The notes beneath the pieces were generated by a model. That model saw only the letters and a list, made by a program, of their open reading frames with translations. It did no database searches and was not told where the DNA came from. From positions 1 through 64,000 of the forward strand of contig DATBAV010000043.1 in assembly GCA_036271315.1 (NCBI GenBank): a DNA stretch of 64,000 bases, written 5' to 3'. The DNA comes from VRUE01 sp036271315. Its GTDB lineage: Bacteria > Actinomycetota > Thermoleophilia > Solirubrobacterales > 70-9. The position numbers and the translations under genes are program-made. Every line of letters begins with the position of its first letter. The first letter of the stretch is position 1. This document shows, in pieces, positions 25,132 through 33,361 of the stretch.

Positions 25132-25247
25132 AAGCCCGCCCGGCAGGGGTTCCACTTAACTTTTTCGGTGGAGAGTCGCTGCGCTGGCGCCGCTAGCTCA
25201 CGACGAAAAAGTACAAGGCGTTCCACCCCTGTCGGGCGGGCTTTCAG
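25128..25247. repeat. Palindromic repeat B2 between convergent genes
   Basis: Arms of 23 bases (25128-25150 and 25225-25247, one mismatch) and a core that is the inverse of the B1 core (ccacttaacttttt, gagagtcgc, gccgctagc, aaaaagtacaagg). Both convergent genes end inside the arms (TGA at each side followed by AAGCCCGCC), so it probably acts as a bidirectional terminator. Confidence 0.8.
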
Positions 25248-26845
25248 CCAGCGCGCTTCTTGCTGAGAGTGCGGCGCCCAACCGTGAGGAGCGGGCCAGC
25301 GCCCTCGCGGAGAGCTTGAGTTCGAGTTGCGCCTTTGCCATATAGGAGCTTCGCGGACGCGCGCACCGCTTCGCCCAAGGTGCGGTCATAGGGGTGCCAC
25401 CAGAAGTCGCGGGTCAGGCCTGGCTCCCAGGCGTTCATCTTGATGTTGACGCACTCGTAGAAGCCGAATTTGGAGTGCGAGCGGCCGACGCCGGAGTCCT
25501 TGACACCGCCCCAGGAGCACTGGCAGGCGCCGTGGCTGAAGGAGTGGTCGTTGATCCAGACCATGCCCGACTCGATCCGCCGCGCGATCCGTTCGCCCTT
25601 CTGACGGTCCTTGGTCCAGACCGAGGCGCCGAGGCCGAACTCCGAGTCGTTGGCGAGGTCGATCGCTTCCTGCTCGGATTTGACGACGACGATCGGCAGC
25701 ACCGGGCCGAAGATCTCCTCCTTCATGATCCGCATCTCGTGCGTGACCCCGGTCAGCACGGCGGGGGCGACGAACTTGCCGGGCAGGCCGGCGACGTCGA
25801 CGGGGCCGCCGCAGAGCTTGGTCGCGCCGGAGGCCTCCGCGTCGGCGATCAGGTCGACGACGATCTCGTACTGGCCGTCGGAGGTCATCGGCCCGATCTC
25901 GGTCTCCCACTGCAGCGGGTCGCCGAGGCGCAGCTTCTCGGCCTCGCGGGCGACGCCCTCGACGAAGCGGTCGGCGACCTGCTCGAGCACGTAGACGCGC
26001 TCGATTCCCGAGCAGGTCTGGCCGGCGTTGGCGAAGCCGCCCCAGACGGCGCCGGAGATCGCGTTGGGCAGGTCGGCGTCGGCGCAGACGATCATCGGGT
26101 CCTTGCCGCCGAGCTCGAGCACCGAGCCCTTGAGGCTCTCGGCGCAGACGGCGCCGACCTTGCGACCGACCTCGACCGAGCCGGTGAAGAAGACCTTGCC
26201 GACGCTGGAGCGGGCCAGCGCGTCGCCAACCGCGCCGCCGCCGTGGACGACGCGGACGAGGCCCTCGGGCAGGCCGCCCTTCTCGAAGACGCGGCGGATC
26301 GCCTCGCCCAGCAGCGGCGTCAGGCTGGCCGGCTTGAGCACGACGCCGTTGCCGGCCATCAAGGCGATCGCGACCTCGCCGAAGGGGATCGACCAGGGGT
26401 AGTTCCAGGGGGCGATCACGCCGACGACGCCGATCGGCTCGTAGGAGAAGTGGCCTTTCTTGCTGAGCAGGAAGCCCTGGGTCATCCGCACCTTCTCGTC
26501 GGCGAGGATCTTGGGGCCGGCCTTGGCGCACCAGTGCAGGGCATCGACCGTCGGCAGCAGCTCCATCGTGTAGGCCTCGGCGCGCGGCTTGCCCTGCTCT
26601 TGGACGAGCAGTTCGGCGATCTCGTCGATGTCGTCGAGCAGGGCGTCGGCGGCGCGCTTCATGTAGCGGGCGCGGTCCTGCAGGGAGAGCTCGGCCCAGG
26701 CGGGCTGGATGCGGGCGACGTCGTCGACCACGGACTGGACCTGATCCGAGGTGATGGTCGCCACAGACCCGACCAGCTCACCGGTTGCCGGGTTGAAGGA
26801 CTCGAGGGTGGACTGGGACGGGGGGGACTGCGTTGCGCTCTCCAT
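25244..26845 (-). CDS. Aldehyde dehydrogenase family protein
   Basis: 533 residues from ATG 26845. NAD(P) fold with APWNYPW, GNGVVLKPASLTP, FTGSVEVGRKVG, catalytic E in LELGGKDP and catalytic C in NAGQTCSGIERV; C-terminal WGGVKDSGVGRSHSKFGFYE. The tail of about 40 residues after FWWHPYD is typical of the succinate-semialdehyde/PutA-like long group. Substrate not determined. A TACAAT box six bases before ATG marks leaderless transcription. Confidence 0.92.
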   Translation of the reverse strand: MESATQSPPSQSTLESFNPATGELVGSVATITSDQVQSVVDDVARIQPAWAELSLQDRARYMKRAADALLDDIDEIAELLVQEQGKPRAEAYTMELLPTVDALHWCAKAGPKILADEKVRMTQGFLLSKKGHFSYEPIGVVGVIAPWNYPWSIPFGEVAIALMAGNGVVLKPASLTPLLGEAIRRVFEKGGLPEGLVRVVHGGGAVGDALARSSVGKVFFTGSVEVGRKVGAVCAESLKGSVLELGGKDPMIVCADADLPNAISGAVWGGFANAGQTCSGIERVYVLEQVADRFVEGVAREAEKLRLGDPLQWETEIGPMTSDGQYEIVVDLIADAEASGATKLCGGPVDVAGLPGKFVAPAVLTGVTHEMRIMKEEIFGPVLPIVVVKSEQEAIDLANDSEFGLGASVWTKDRQKGERIARRIESGMVWINDHSFSHGACQCSWGGVKDSGVGRSHSKFGFYECVNIKMNAWEPGLTRDFWWHPYDRTLGEAVRASAKLLYGKGATRTQALREGAGPLLTVGRRTLSKKRAG

Positions 26846-26851
26846 CGGTCG

Positions 26852-26857
26852 ATTGTA
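26852..26857 (-). promoter_or_regulatory. Leaderless -10 box of the aldehyde dehydrogenase gene
   Basis: TACAAT, then CGACCG, then ATG 26845 on the minus strand; no ribosome binding site is present. Confidence 0.6.
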
Positions 26858-26865
26858 GGTGGGTT

Positions 26866-26935
26866 TGAGGGCATCGGGGGAGGTCTCGGCGTGCAACAGC
26901 GGGGAGGCACGCCGAGACCTCCCCCGATGCCCTCA
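26866..26935. repeat. Palindromic repeat A2 between divergent genes
   Basis: Perfect 28-bp arms (26866-26893 and 26908-26935) and the 14-base loop CAACAGCGGGGAGG shared with A1. It lies between the divergent starts of the aldehyde dehydrogenase and rarA/mgsA genes, close to both promoters. Confidence 0.85.
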
Positions 26936-26947
26936 TACTCAGCCGCA

Positions 26948-28276
26948 ATGGCTGATCAGCTCTTTGACACCGGCGGACCCGCTCAGTCCGGCGTCCCGGC
27001 GTCCGATGCGCCCTTGGCTGTGCGGATGCGGCCGCGGAACCTGGACGAGCTCGTGGGGCAGGAGCATGTGCTGGCGGAGGGGTCGGCGTTGCGGACCGCG
27101 ATCGAAAGCGGGCATCCGCACAGCGCGATCCTTTACGGACCTCCCGGGGCGGGGAAGACGACGCTTGCTCGGATCGCGGCGAGTGGGGCGGAAGGGGCGT
27201 TTGAGGAGGAGTCGGCGGTGAACGCCGGACGCGCGGAGATTCGGGCGGTGATCGAGCGGGCTCGGGAGCGGCGGCGGGGGAGCGGGCGGCCGACGGTGTT
27301 GTTCCTCGACGAGATTCATCGCTTCAACAAGGCGCAGCAGGATGCGTTGCTGCCGGCGGTCGAGGAAGGGCTGTTGACGTTGATCGGGGCGACTACCGAG
27401 AACCCCTACTTCGAGGTCAACTCGGCGCTGCTCTCCAGGAGCCAGATCTATGAGTTGCGCCCCTTGGAGCCCCGGCAGGTGGAGGAGCTGTTGCGGCGGG
27501 CGCTCTCCGACCCGGAGCGTGGGCTGGTCGATCCGCCGCCGGTCTCCGACACGGCGCTGGCGATGCTGGCGGAGCGCAGTGGGGGAGACGCGCGGGTGGC
27601 GCTCTCGGCGCTGGAGCGGGCGGTTGAGCGAGCGCAGGGAAAGACCGTCGACGTGGCGGCGATCGAGGACGCGCTGCAGCGCAAGGCGCTCGATTACGAC
27701 CGCCAGGGGGATCGCCACTACGACTTCGTCTCGGCCTGGATCAAGGCGACGCGCGGCTCCGACGTCGATGCCTCGCTCTATTACCTGGCGGTGATGCTGG
27801 AGGGCGGGGAGGACCCGCGCTTCATCGTTCGCCGCATGGTCATCCTCGCCTCCGAGGACATCGGCAACGCCGATCCGCAGGCGCTGCTCATCGCCGACGC
27901 CGCGGCGCGAGCGGTCGACCGGGTCGGTTTGCCCGAGTGCGCGCTCAACCTCGCCCAGACCGCCGTCTACCTGGCGCTGGCGCCGAAGTCCAACGCCTCC
28001 TACAAGGCGCTCGAGGCGGCCCGCGCCGAGGTGCGGGAGAACGGGGCGAAGACGCCGCCGGACTACCTGCGCGACGCTCACTATCCCGGCGCCAAGTCGC
28101 TCGGCCGCGGCGAGGGCTACCGCTACGCGCACGACGAGCCGGGCGGCGTCAGCGACCAGCAACTGCTGCCGGAGGGGCTCGAGAACCGGCGTTTCTATTC
28201 CCCCACCGATCACGGTTTCGAGGCCGAGCTGAGTCGCCGCTGGGCCGCTCTGCAAGAGAAGATCCGCCCCGGTTGA
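26948..28276 (+). CDS. rarA: Replication-associated recombination ATPase (RarA/MgsA)
   Basis: 442 residues from ATG 26948. AAA+ clamp-loader-like ATPase: RMRPRNLDELVGQEHVLAEG, Walker A YGPPGAGKTT, Walker B VLFLDEIHRFNKAQQDALLP, sensor 1 IGATTENP, arginine region LLSRSQIYELRPL; C-terminal tetramerisation domain with KALDYDRQGDRHYDFVSAWI and GYRYAHDEPGG. It acts at stalled replication forks. The start is 12 bases after repeat A2. Confidence 0.95.
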   Translation: MADQLFDTGGPAQSGVPASDAPLAVRMRPRNLDELVGQEHVLAEGSALRTAIESGHPHSAILYGPPGAGKTTLARIAASGAEGAFEEESAVNAGRAEIRAVIERARERRRGSGRPTVLFLDEIHRFNKAQQDALLPAVEEGLLTLIGATTENPYFEVNSALLSRSQIYELRPLEPRQVEELLRRALSDPERGLVDPPPVSDTALAMLAERSGGDARVALSALERAVERAQGKTVDVAAIEDALQRKALDYDRQGDRHYDFVSAWIKATRGSDVDASLYYLAVMLEGGEDPRFIVRRMVILASEDIGNADPQALLIADAAARAVDRVGLPECALNLAQTAVYLALAPKSNASYKALEAARAEVRENGAKTPPDYLRDAHYPGAKSLGRGEGYRYAHDEPGGVSDQQLLPEGLENRRFYSPTDHGFEAELSRRWAALQEKIRPG

Positions 28277-28531
28277 GACAACCGCAACTTCTTCCAGATC
28301 CGGTGTTTTAATGGGCGGCTTTCCAAGCTAGAGCCAGGGAGAGCCGACACACCGGCCGGAGGTCTGGACTGGGGACCTCCGGCCGGGTATCAAAAGGGAC
28401 ACACAGGGGGGAAACGGTGGCGCGCCTCGCTCGACGGGCGCCGCCACCGCGTAAGGGGCCAGGTCAGGGAGCGGCGTATTGCGCCGCCGCTCCGCCCCGC
28501 GCCCATGCGGCCGACCGCCTATCGTGAACGC
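28277..28531. other. Structured intergenic region with several hairpins
   Basis: 255 bases without a gene. Hairpins: CGGTTG-aga-CAACCG overlapping the rarA stop; 13-bp stem 28352-28364/28374-28386 (CCGGCCGGAGGTC); an imperfect stem 28418-28449 (ggtggcg... ccgccacc); and a 9-bp stem 28468-28476/28485-28493 (GGAGCGGCG). None is followed by a T tract. It could contain the rarA terminator plus a small RNA or a long leader. No known RNA family was recognised. Confidence 0.45.
28520..28525 (+). promoter_or_regulatory. Leaderless -10 box of the DUF1385 gene
   Basis: TATCGT, then GAACGC, then ATG 28532. Confidence 0.55.
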
Positions 28532-29335
28532 ATGGCCACTGAGGAGAAGGAGCGGCTCCGACTCGGCGGCATGGCGCTGCGCAACGGGCTCCTGATCCAC
28601 GGGCCGACGCACTGGGCCGCCGCGGTGCGCGATGCCGACGGCAGCATCGAAGTCGCCTCCGAGCGCAAGCCCGAGCTGGCGCCGGGCCTGGCAACGCGAA
28701 TTCCGGGCCTGCGCGGGCCGCTGAAGCTCGCCGACGCCCTGGCGGTGCTGCCGCTGGTGCGTCTGCGGATGCCCGCGGCGCGGCTCCCGTTCGAGAACCT
28801 GCGCGTGCTCGGCACGATCGGCGCCACGCTGGTGGCCACCGCCGCCCTGCGCAAGCGTTTCGGCAGCTCGGCCCTGCGCGAGGGCGTGGTTCAGGTCATC
28901 GGCGCGGCGCCGGCGATCGTCGCCCTGCTCGATCGCGATCTCGCCGCCTACCACGGGGTCGAGCACAAGGCGATCGCCGCCTACGAGCAGGGCATCGACG
29001 ATCCGGCCGGGGTGCCGAAGGAGCACGACCGCTGCGGCTCCAACCTGATCACGCCGATGATGCTGCTCTCGGTTGGCGGCACCGTGATGCTCGAGCGCCT
29101 GGTCGAGAAGCCCAGCCCGGCCGCCCGCGCGGTGGTGGGCCTGGCCGGCGCCTCGATCGCGGTCGAGATGTTCGCCTGGAGCGATCGCCACCACGGCGAT
29201 CCGCTGGCCGAGGCCTTTCACGCGCCGGGCCGCGAGATCCAGCGGGTGATCGCCACCAAGGAGCCGACGCCGCAGCAGCTCGAGGTCGGGGTGGCCGCCC
29301 TGGCCGAGATCCTGCGAGCCGAGAACGCCGCGTAG
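28532..29335 (+). CDS. DUF1385 family membrane protein
   Basis: 267 residues from ATG 28532. Signature segments LGGMALRNGLLIHGP, AAYHGVEHKAIAAYEQG and KEHDRCGSNLITPMMLL match the DUF1385 family of metal-binding-like membrane proteins. Hydrophobic segments occur at about 85-100, 115-135 and 170-215. In other bacteria members lie near prfA/rpmE; here the neighbour is methylmalonyl-CoA epimerase. Function unknown. Confidence 0.88.
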   Translation: MATEEKERLRLGGMALRNGLLIHGPTHWAAAVRDADGSIEVASERKPELAPGLATRIPGLRGPLKLADALAVLPLVRLRMPAARLPFENLRVLGTIGATLVATAALRKRFGSSALREGVVQVIGAAPAIVALLDRDLAAYHGVEHKAIAAYEQGIDDPAGVPKEHDRCGSNLITPMMLLSVGGTVMLERLVEKPSPAARAVVGLAGASIAVEMFAWSDRHHGDPLAEAFHAPGREIQRVIATKEPTPQQLEVGVAALAEILRAENAA

Positions 29336-29346
29336 ACTGCCGCCTC

Positions 29347-29760
29347 GTGTTTGGAAGGATCGACCACATAGGCGTCGCCGTCGAGGACCTCGACGCGGCC
29401 ATCGAGCTCTACGAAAAGAGCTTCGGCATGGAATTGGGGCTGCGCGAAACGGTCGAGGCGCAGGGCGTCGAGGCAGCGCTGCTGAACGTTGGCGACGGCC
29501 ACGTCGAGCTGATGGCCGCGACCGGGCCCGACACGCCCGTGGGCAAGTTCATCGCCAAGCGGGGAGCGGGCATGCACCACATCGCTTACGCGACCGACGA
29601 CATTGACTCGGCGCTCGAGCAGCTGGCGGCGAGTGGGGCCGAGCTGATCGACGCCAAGGCACGGGTCGGCATCGGCGGCAGCCGCGTTGCCTTTCTGCAG
29701 CCGCGCTCGACCGGGCGCGTACTCACCGAGATCGTCGAACCCCCCGAAGGAGGGCACTGA
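29347..29760 (+). CDS. mce: Methylmalonyl-CoA epimerase
   Basis: 137 residues from GTG 29347. VOC/glyoxalase fold with metal ligands in FGRIDHIGVAVEDLDAAIEL, GHVELMAATGPDTPVGKF, GMHHIAYATDDID and a final glutamate in LTEIVEP. It interconverts (S)- and (R)-methylmalonyl-CoA in propionyl-CoA metabolism, a B12-dependent route that fits the cobalamin genes elsewhere in the window. The stop overlaps the next start (TGATG). Confidence 0.9.
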   Translation: MFGRIDHIGVAVEDLDAAIELYEKSFGMELGLRETVEAQGVEAALLNVGDGHVELMAATGPDTPVGKFIAKRGAGMHHIAYATDDIDSALEQLAASGAELIDAKARVGIGGSRVAFLQPRSTGRVLTEIVEPPEGGH

Positions 29761-29987
29761 TGGCAGACGCACAGAAGGTCGAGGTCGGCTTCGAGGGTGG
29801 TCAGGTCATCTCTGTCCGCCTCAGCGAGGACGAGCTGAAGGACCTGCGCAAGCAGGTCGAGAAGGGCGGCTGGCACGACGTCAAGACCGAGGACGGCATC
29901 CTCGCGATCTACGTCGGCAAGGTCTCCTTTCTGAGGATTGACTCGGGCGAGCACAAGGTCGGCTTTTCGCAGACACGCCCGGGCTGA
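29760..29987 (+). CDS. Small conserved-looking protein after mce
   Basis: 75 residues (MADAQKVEVGFEGGQVISVR) with a short beta-rich N-terminus, LSEDELKDLRKQVEKGGWHD helix and a strand IYVGKVSFLRI. No family named. It is coupled to mce at the 5' end and to the methyltransferase at the 3' end by overlapping stop/start codons, so all three are made together. Confidence 0.7.
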   Translation: MADAQKVEVGFEGGQVISVRLSEDELKDLRKQVEKGGWHDVKTEDGILAIYVGKVSFLRIDSGEHKVGFSQTRPG

Positions 29988-30607
29988 TGCGCGGAGGCAA
30001 GCTGCTCGGTGCCGCCGCCCTGGCGACGCTGGCCGCGGCGCTGTGGTGGCGCAAGAACCCGTCTGCCTGTCCCTATGGACAGCGCTTCTGGGTCGAAGCT
30101 CCGCACCCGATCATCACCCGCGACCGCCTGCGCTCCGTGCTACGGCCTGAGCCAGGCGAGCGCATCCTTGAGATCGGCGTCGGCGTCGGCTATTACACCC
30201 TCGACATGGCCGAGTGGGTCGGGTCGGAGGGCATGATCGAGATCTTCGACCTGCAGCAGGAGTTCCTCGACCACGTCGGCAAACGCGCATCCGAGCGCGG
30301 CCTCGCCAACATCAATCCCACCCAGGGCGACGCCACGGCACTCCCTTATCAGGACGACTCGATGGACGCCGTGGTCCTCACCGCCGTCCTCGGCGAGATT
30401 CCCGATCCGGTCGCGGCCCTGCGCCAGGTCCAGCGAGTCCTCAAGCCCAGCGGCCGCCTAGTGGTCGGCGAGCTCTTCGGCGACCCCCACTTCACCACCC
30501 AGTCCGCGCTCAAACGCCAAGCCGCAGAAGCCGGCCTCGACTGGGAGTCGCGCTCCGGCAACTGGTTCGGTTATTTCGGCTGTCTGAAGCCAGCGAGTCG
30601 CGCCTGA
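29987..30607 (+). CDS. Membrane-anchored SAM-dependent methyltransferase
   Basis: 206 residues. An N-terminal hydrophobic segment (LLGAAALATLAAALWW) precedes a class I methyltransferase domain: ILEIGVGVGYYTLDMAEWVG, EIFDLQQEFLDHVGKRA, GDATALPYQDDSMDAVVL, RVLKPSGRLVVGELF. It resembles UbiE-type lipid/quinone methyltransferases. Start overlaps the preceding stop. Confidence 0.8.
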   Translation: MRGGKLLGAAALATLAAALWWRKNPSACPYGQRFWVEAPHPIITRDRLRSVLRPEPGERILEIGVGVGYYTLDMAEWVGSEGMIEIFDLQQEFLDHVGKRASERGLANINPTQGDATALPYQDDSMDAVVLTAVLGEIPDPVAALRQVQRVLKPSGRLVVGELFGDPHFTTQSALKRQAAEAGLDWESRSGNWFGYFGCLKPASRA

Positions 30608-30614
30608 CTCTTGG

Positions 30615-31325
30615 CTAGTCAGACTCTCTGATGAGCTGGGCGGCGCGTCCACGAATCTGTGCGGTGAAATTCTCAAAGGAAAGGTCCATAGCTGGCTCAT
30701 GGATAGGTGTTTCAGGGTCCGCTGTTGATGTGACCAGGCAGGCAGCGTCGTAGAGTCGCTCCAGGACCAAGCGACGACACAGAATTTCATATCGGTCGCG
30801 GTATGAAGCTCCGGCAAATACATCATCTACATTGAAAAGTGGCTCACGAACCGCTACTGGCTTAGTCGACTTCGCATGCTCCTCTAGTAGAAAGAAATAC
30901 CCAAGCCAAGGTCGTGTGCTCCCGAAGCGGCCCTCGCGGTACGCAATCCAAACGTCCGTCGCACTACCAATTGCCTCCTCGGCCCGATTATTGAAGTTGT
31001 TGCCAAATGAGGGACCGACTTGCGACTTGAACTCAATGGCTGCCGCGAGCTGATCCTCATGAATCACAACCAGATCCCATTGCTTCTCCGGCCTGTAGTA
31101 GCCAGGGAGCTCGACACTCGTCGCTCGATAGATGGTCTCGCTTGAGAACCCAGCGTCGACAAAGGTCTCGGCCAGTAGCTCGGCGAGCGCGTCCATCTGC
31201 GCGCCTCCAGTCACTGCACTACGTAGACCAGCGTCGGTCTTTCCAGACTTCATCTGACGGTCTCGCTGGCTAGTACGCACCGTCCAATATGAGCGTACAG
31301 CTTTTTCGAAAGCCTTCTGGTTCAT
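30615..31325 (-). CDS. Type II restriction endonuclease, PaeR7I/XhoI family
   Basis: 236 residues. The opening (AFEKAVRSYWTVRTSQRDRQ, then KTDAGLRSAVTGGAQMDALA) and the catalytic segment WDLVVIHEDQLAAAIEFKSQ (PD-(D/E)XK: D...EFK) followed by VGPSFGNNFNNRAEEAIGSA are hallmarks of PaeR7I, which cuts CTCGAG. Its ATG overlaps the methyltransferase stop (ATGA). GC is visibly lower than in neighbours, supporting horizontal arrival. Confidence 0.9.
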   Translation of the reverse strand: MNQKAFEKAVRSYWTVRTSQRDRQMKSGKTDAGLRSAVTGGAQMDALAELLAETFVDAGFSSETIYRATSVELPGYYRPEKQWDLVVIHEDQLAAAIEFKSQVGPSFGNNFNNRAEEAIGSATDVWIAYREGRFGSTRPWLGYFFLLEEHAKSTKPVAVREPLFNVDDVFAGASYRDRYEILCRRLVLERLYDAACLVTSTADPETPIHEPAMDLSFENFTAQIRGRAAQLIRESD

Positions 31326-33004
31326 AGTTCGGGGAGGTCGTCCAGCTCGTATAGCTGAAGAGCGATATCTGTCGCTAGCGCGACGTCTCGCGTTTGAAAG
31401 GCCACCCGAAGCCTTTCAACATGGTTACGCTTCAACTTCGCCATCGACGGCACTCTGATGCGGCGCAGGTACTGGGCCTGAAATCGGAGGTACCCCCCTC
31501 GCATTCGGACTGCGTACGCCTCGATAAACATCTGAGCAACGCGCGATAGGAGGAGACCACCGAGTATTTCTAGATCCCAATCTCGCGAGGTGACGTAGTA
31601 GAGATTATGATGAGGATAGATTGTGCCTTTGTCTAGTACGGGGTGGATTTCAGCCTTTATGTCTGGCAGGAGCAACTTATGTTGTCCCAAAAGCGAAGGA
31701 TGGACGCGGTCTATGGTTCGAAACCAGTCCACGGATTGTCGCTTAGCTATGTTGCGAGCTTTGAGGCGATTGGCATTTTCCTCGAAGTAGCTCCGAAGCT
31801 TCGGGAAATCATTGAGATCTATCAATCCCTGACCATCCGTCTTCCAGGGACTAACTAGATAATTGCCGGACCATTCCAAATGGCCTTGCGCGGTATCTGC
31901 CACCATTGCTAGGGGCATTAGGCGATCTTTCTCAATTGCCGACGGATCGGATGTCACAAACACTTGATCGGCTCCGGTGGCAACGCCTATGCCAACCCGT
32001 GTTCCGGTTGTCACGTCTTCCAAAGGAGGGCAACGAGTCTCTAGCTCTCTTAGGAGAGTTAGTCGTGCAGGGGATCCTGCCGGCCAGGGTGCTTGTGAAG
32101 AGAACCAACTCGGTAGCATCGCTGCGCGGTAGGCCGTACTGTGCGTTTCGTCTCCCGCCTTGGCTTGGAGGTGCCAGGAGGTCAGGGCTTGCGCGGACGT
32201 CGCATTGAACACATCGGTGGTGTCAGCGACCAGAGCCGGTCGCTGCGGGCGCCGACGGAGCGTTACGACTGATGGGTAAGCGGATACGGCATCGTCGAAG
32301 GCGTCCACATTGTGCATTTCAATGGCCGCCTCGACGCTGAAGTCGTTTTCTACTAGCTGTCGAAGTAGGCGACCGTACTGATTGCGCATCCACCGATCTG
32401 CACAAATGAACGACAGTGTTCCGTCAGGGCGTAGCAGTTCAAGTCCTATCTCCAAAAAACCAACGTAGATATCTGCTCTACCCGTCATTGTCGAACACAC
32501 TCGACGGTATGCGTTGCTGCGAGTAGTCGGAACGGCCTCTAGGCGAATATAAGGAGGATTACCCAGTACAAAATCAGCTTTTAGCCAGTCATGATCATGC
32601 AAGAGAAAGTCACCCGAGCGAACTACGTTATTGGCAAATTTTTTCGAGGAGCTTGCTCCCCAGCCGCATGTAACGAGTCTCTCGTGGAGGAGCTGGCGAC
32701 TCTTCTCGACATTCCCCGGCTGTAGGTCAAAAGCTTGGATTGACCCAAGAGAGTCACGAATATCTAGCCCGCTGCGTTTGCATGCTGCGGAGAGGCGTTC
32801 AACCATTGGTCCAAGGAATGCTCCCTCCCCACAAGCTGGCTCTATGGCAACCATCTCCCAAAGGGGCTTATCGGCCGTATAGCCGGCTAGATCAAGGATC
32901 AGATCCACGACCCAGGGCCGAGTGAATACAGCCCCATGCGTCCCCTTGGGGGTATCAGGGAAGACTTGCCGGGGTTTTGGAATTGCGCTCGTCGCGAAAG
33001 CCAT
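31322..33004 (-). CDS. Type II N6-adenine DNA methyltransferase of the PaeR7I-type system
   Basis: 560 residues. Motif I IEPACGEGAFLGPM and motif IV VLGNPPYIRLE; a C-terminal target-recognition region follows (RDWDLEILGGLLLSRVAQMF, RFQAQYLRRIRVP). It protects CTCGAG-type sites by adenine methylation if specificity follows the paired nuclease. First gene of the R-M operon. Lower GC and AT-rich codons contrast with the flanking genes. Confidence 0.9.
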   Translation of the reverse strand: MAFATSAIPKPRQVFPDTPKGTHGAVFTRPWVVDLILDLAGYTADKPLWEMVAIEPACGEGAFLGPMVERLSAACKRSGLDIRDSLGSIQAFDLQPGNVEKSRQLLHERLVTCGWGASSSKKFANNVVRSGDFLLHDHDWLKADFVLGNPPYIRLEAVPTTRSNAYRRVCSTMTGRADIYVGFLEIGLELLRPDGTLSFICADRWMRNQYGRLLRQLVENDFSVEAAIEMHNVDAFDDAVSAYPSVVTLRRRPQRPALVADTTDVFNATSAQALTSWHLQAKAGDETHSTAYRAAMLPSWFSSQAPWPAGSPARLTLLRELETRCPPLEDVTTGTRVGIGVATGADQVFVTSDPSAIEKDRLMPLAMVADTAQGHLEWSGNYLVSPWKTDGQGLIDLNDFPKLRSYFEENANRLKARNIAKRQSVDWFRTIDRVHPSLLGQHKLLLPDIKAEIHPVLDKGTIYPHHNLYYVTSRDWDLEILGGLLLSRVAQMFIEAYAVRMRGGYLRFQAQYLRRIRVPSMAKLKRNHVERLRVAFQTRDVALATDIALQLYELDDLPEL

Positions 33005-33065
33005 TGCGCCAAATCTAATTCCTCGACTAGATGGCTCGCCAGACGAGACAGAGATTCGTGAGCCG

Positions 33066-33317
33066 CTAGTAGCGCGGCGGCAGGTCTTGGCGTTCCTCGG
33101 GGACTCGTTCCACGCGCTCTTCCGAGACGACGGCGCCGCGGCGGGCGCGCTTGGACCAGATCACTTCCTGGAAGAGGCCGAGGATGAGGCCGGCGGCACC
33201 GGCGATCATCAGGATCAGGCCGACGGTGTCGAGGCTGACGCCCTGGACGTGGACGTTGGTCGCGAACTTGAGGATCGCGCCGACGGCGATCAGGAATATC
33301 CCTCCACCAATTGTCAT
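33066..33317 (-). CDS. DUF6458-like small membrane protein
   Basis: 83 residues from ATG 33317 (MTIGGGIFLIAVGAILKFAT). Two membrane helices (about 3-18 and 30-50) separated by NVHVQGVSLDTVG and a charged C-terminal tail (KRARRGAVVSEERVERVPEE). This two-helix pattern with 'GxxLxTVGxILMIAG' is common in actinobacterial DUF6458 proteins. Function unknown. It marks the resumption of chromosomal sequence after the R-M operon. Confidence 0.75.
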   Translation of the reverse strand: MTIGGGIFLIAVGAILKFATNVHVQGVSLDTVGLILMIAGAAGLILGLFQEVIWSKRARRGAVVSEERVERVPEERQDLPPRY

Positions 33318-33361
33318 GGGGCGTGGGTACCCCCGGTCTAGATCGGCAAACGGGTTGGGAT

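Noticed and set aside
30009..30236. Alternative small frame inside the membrane-anchored methyltransferase
   Set aside because: It is out of frame with the conserved SAM motif and has no ribosome site of its own.
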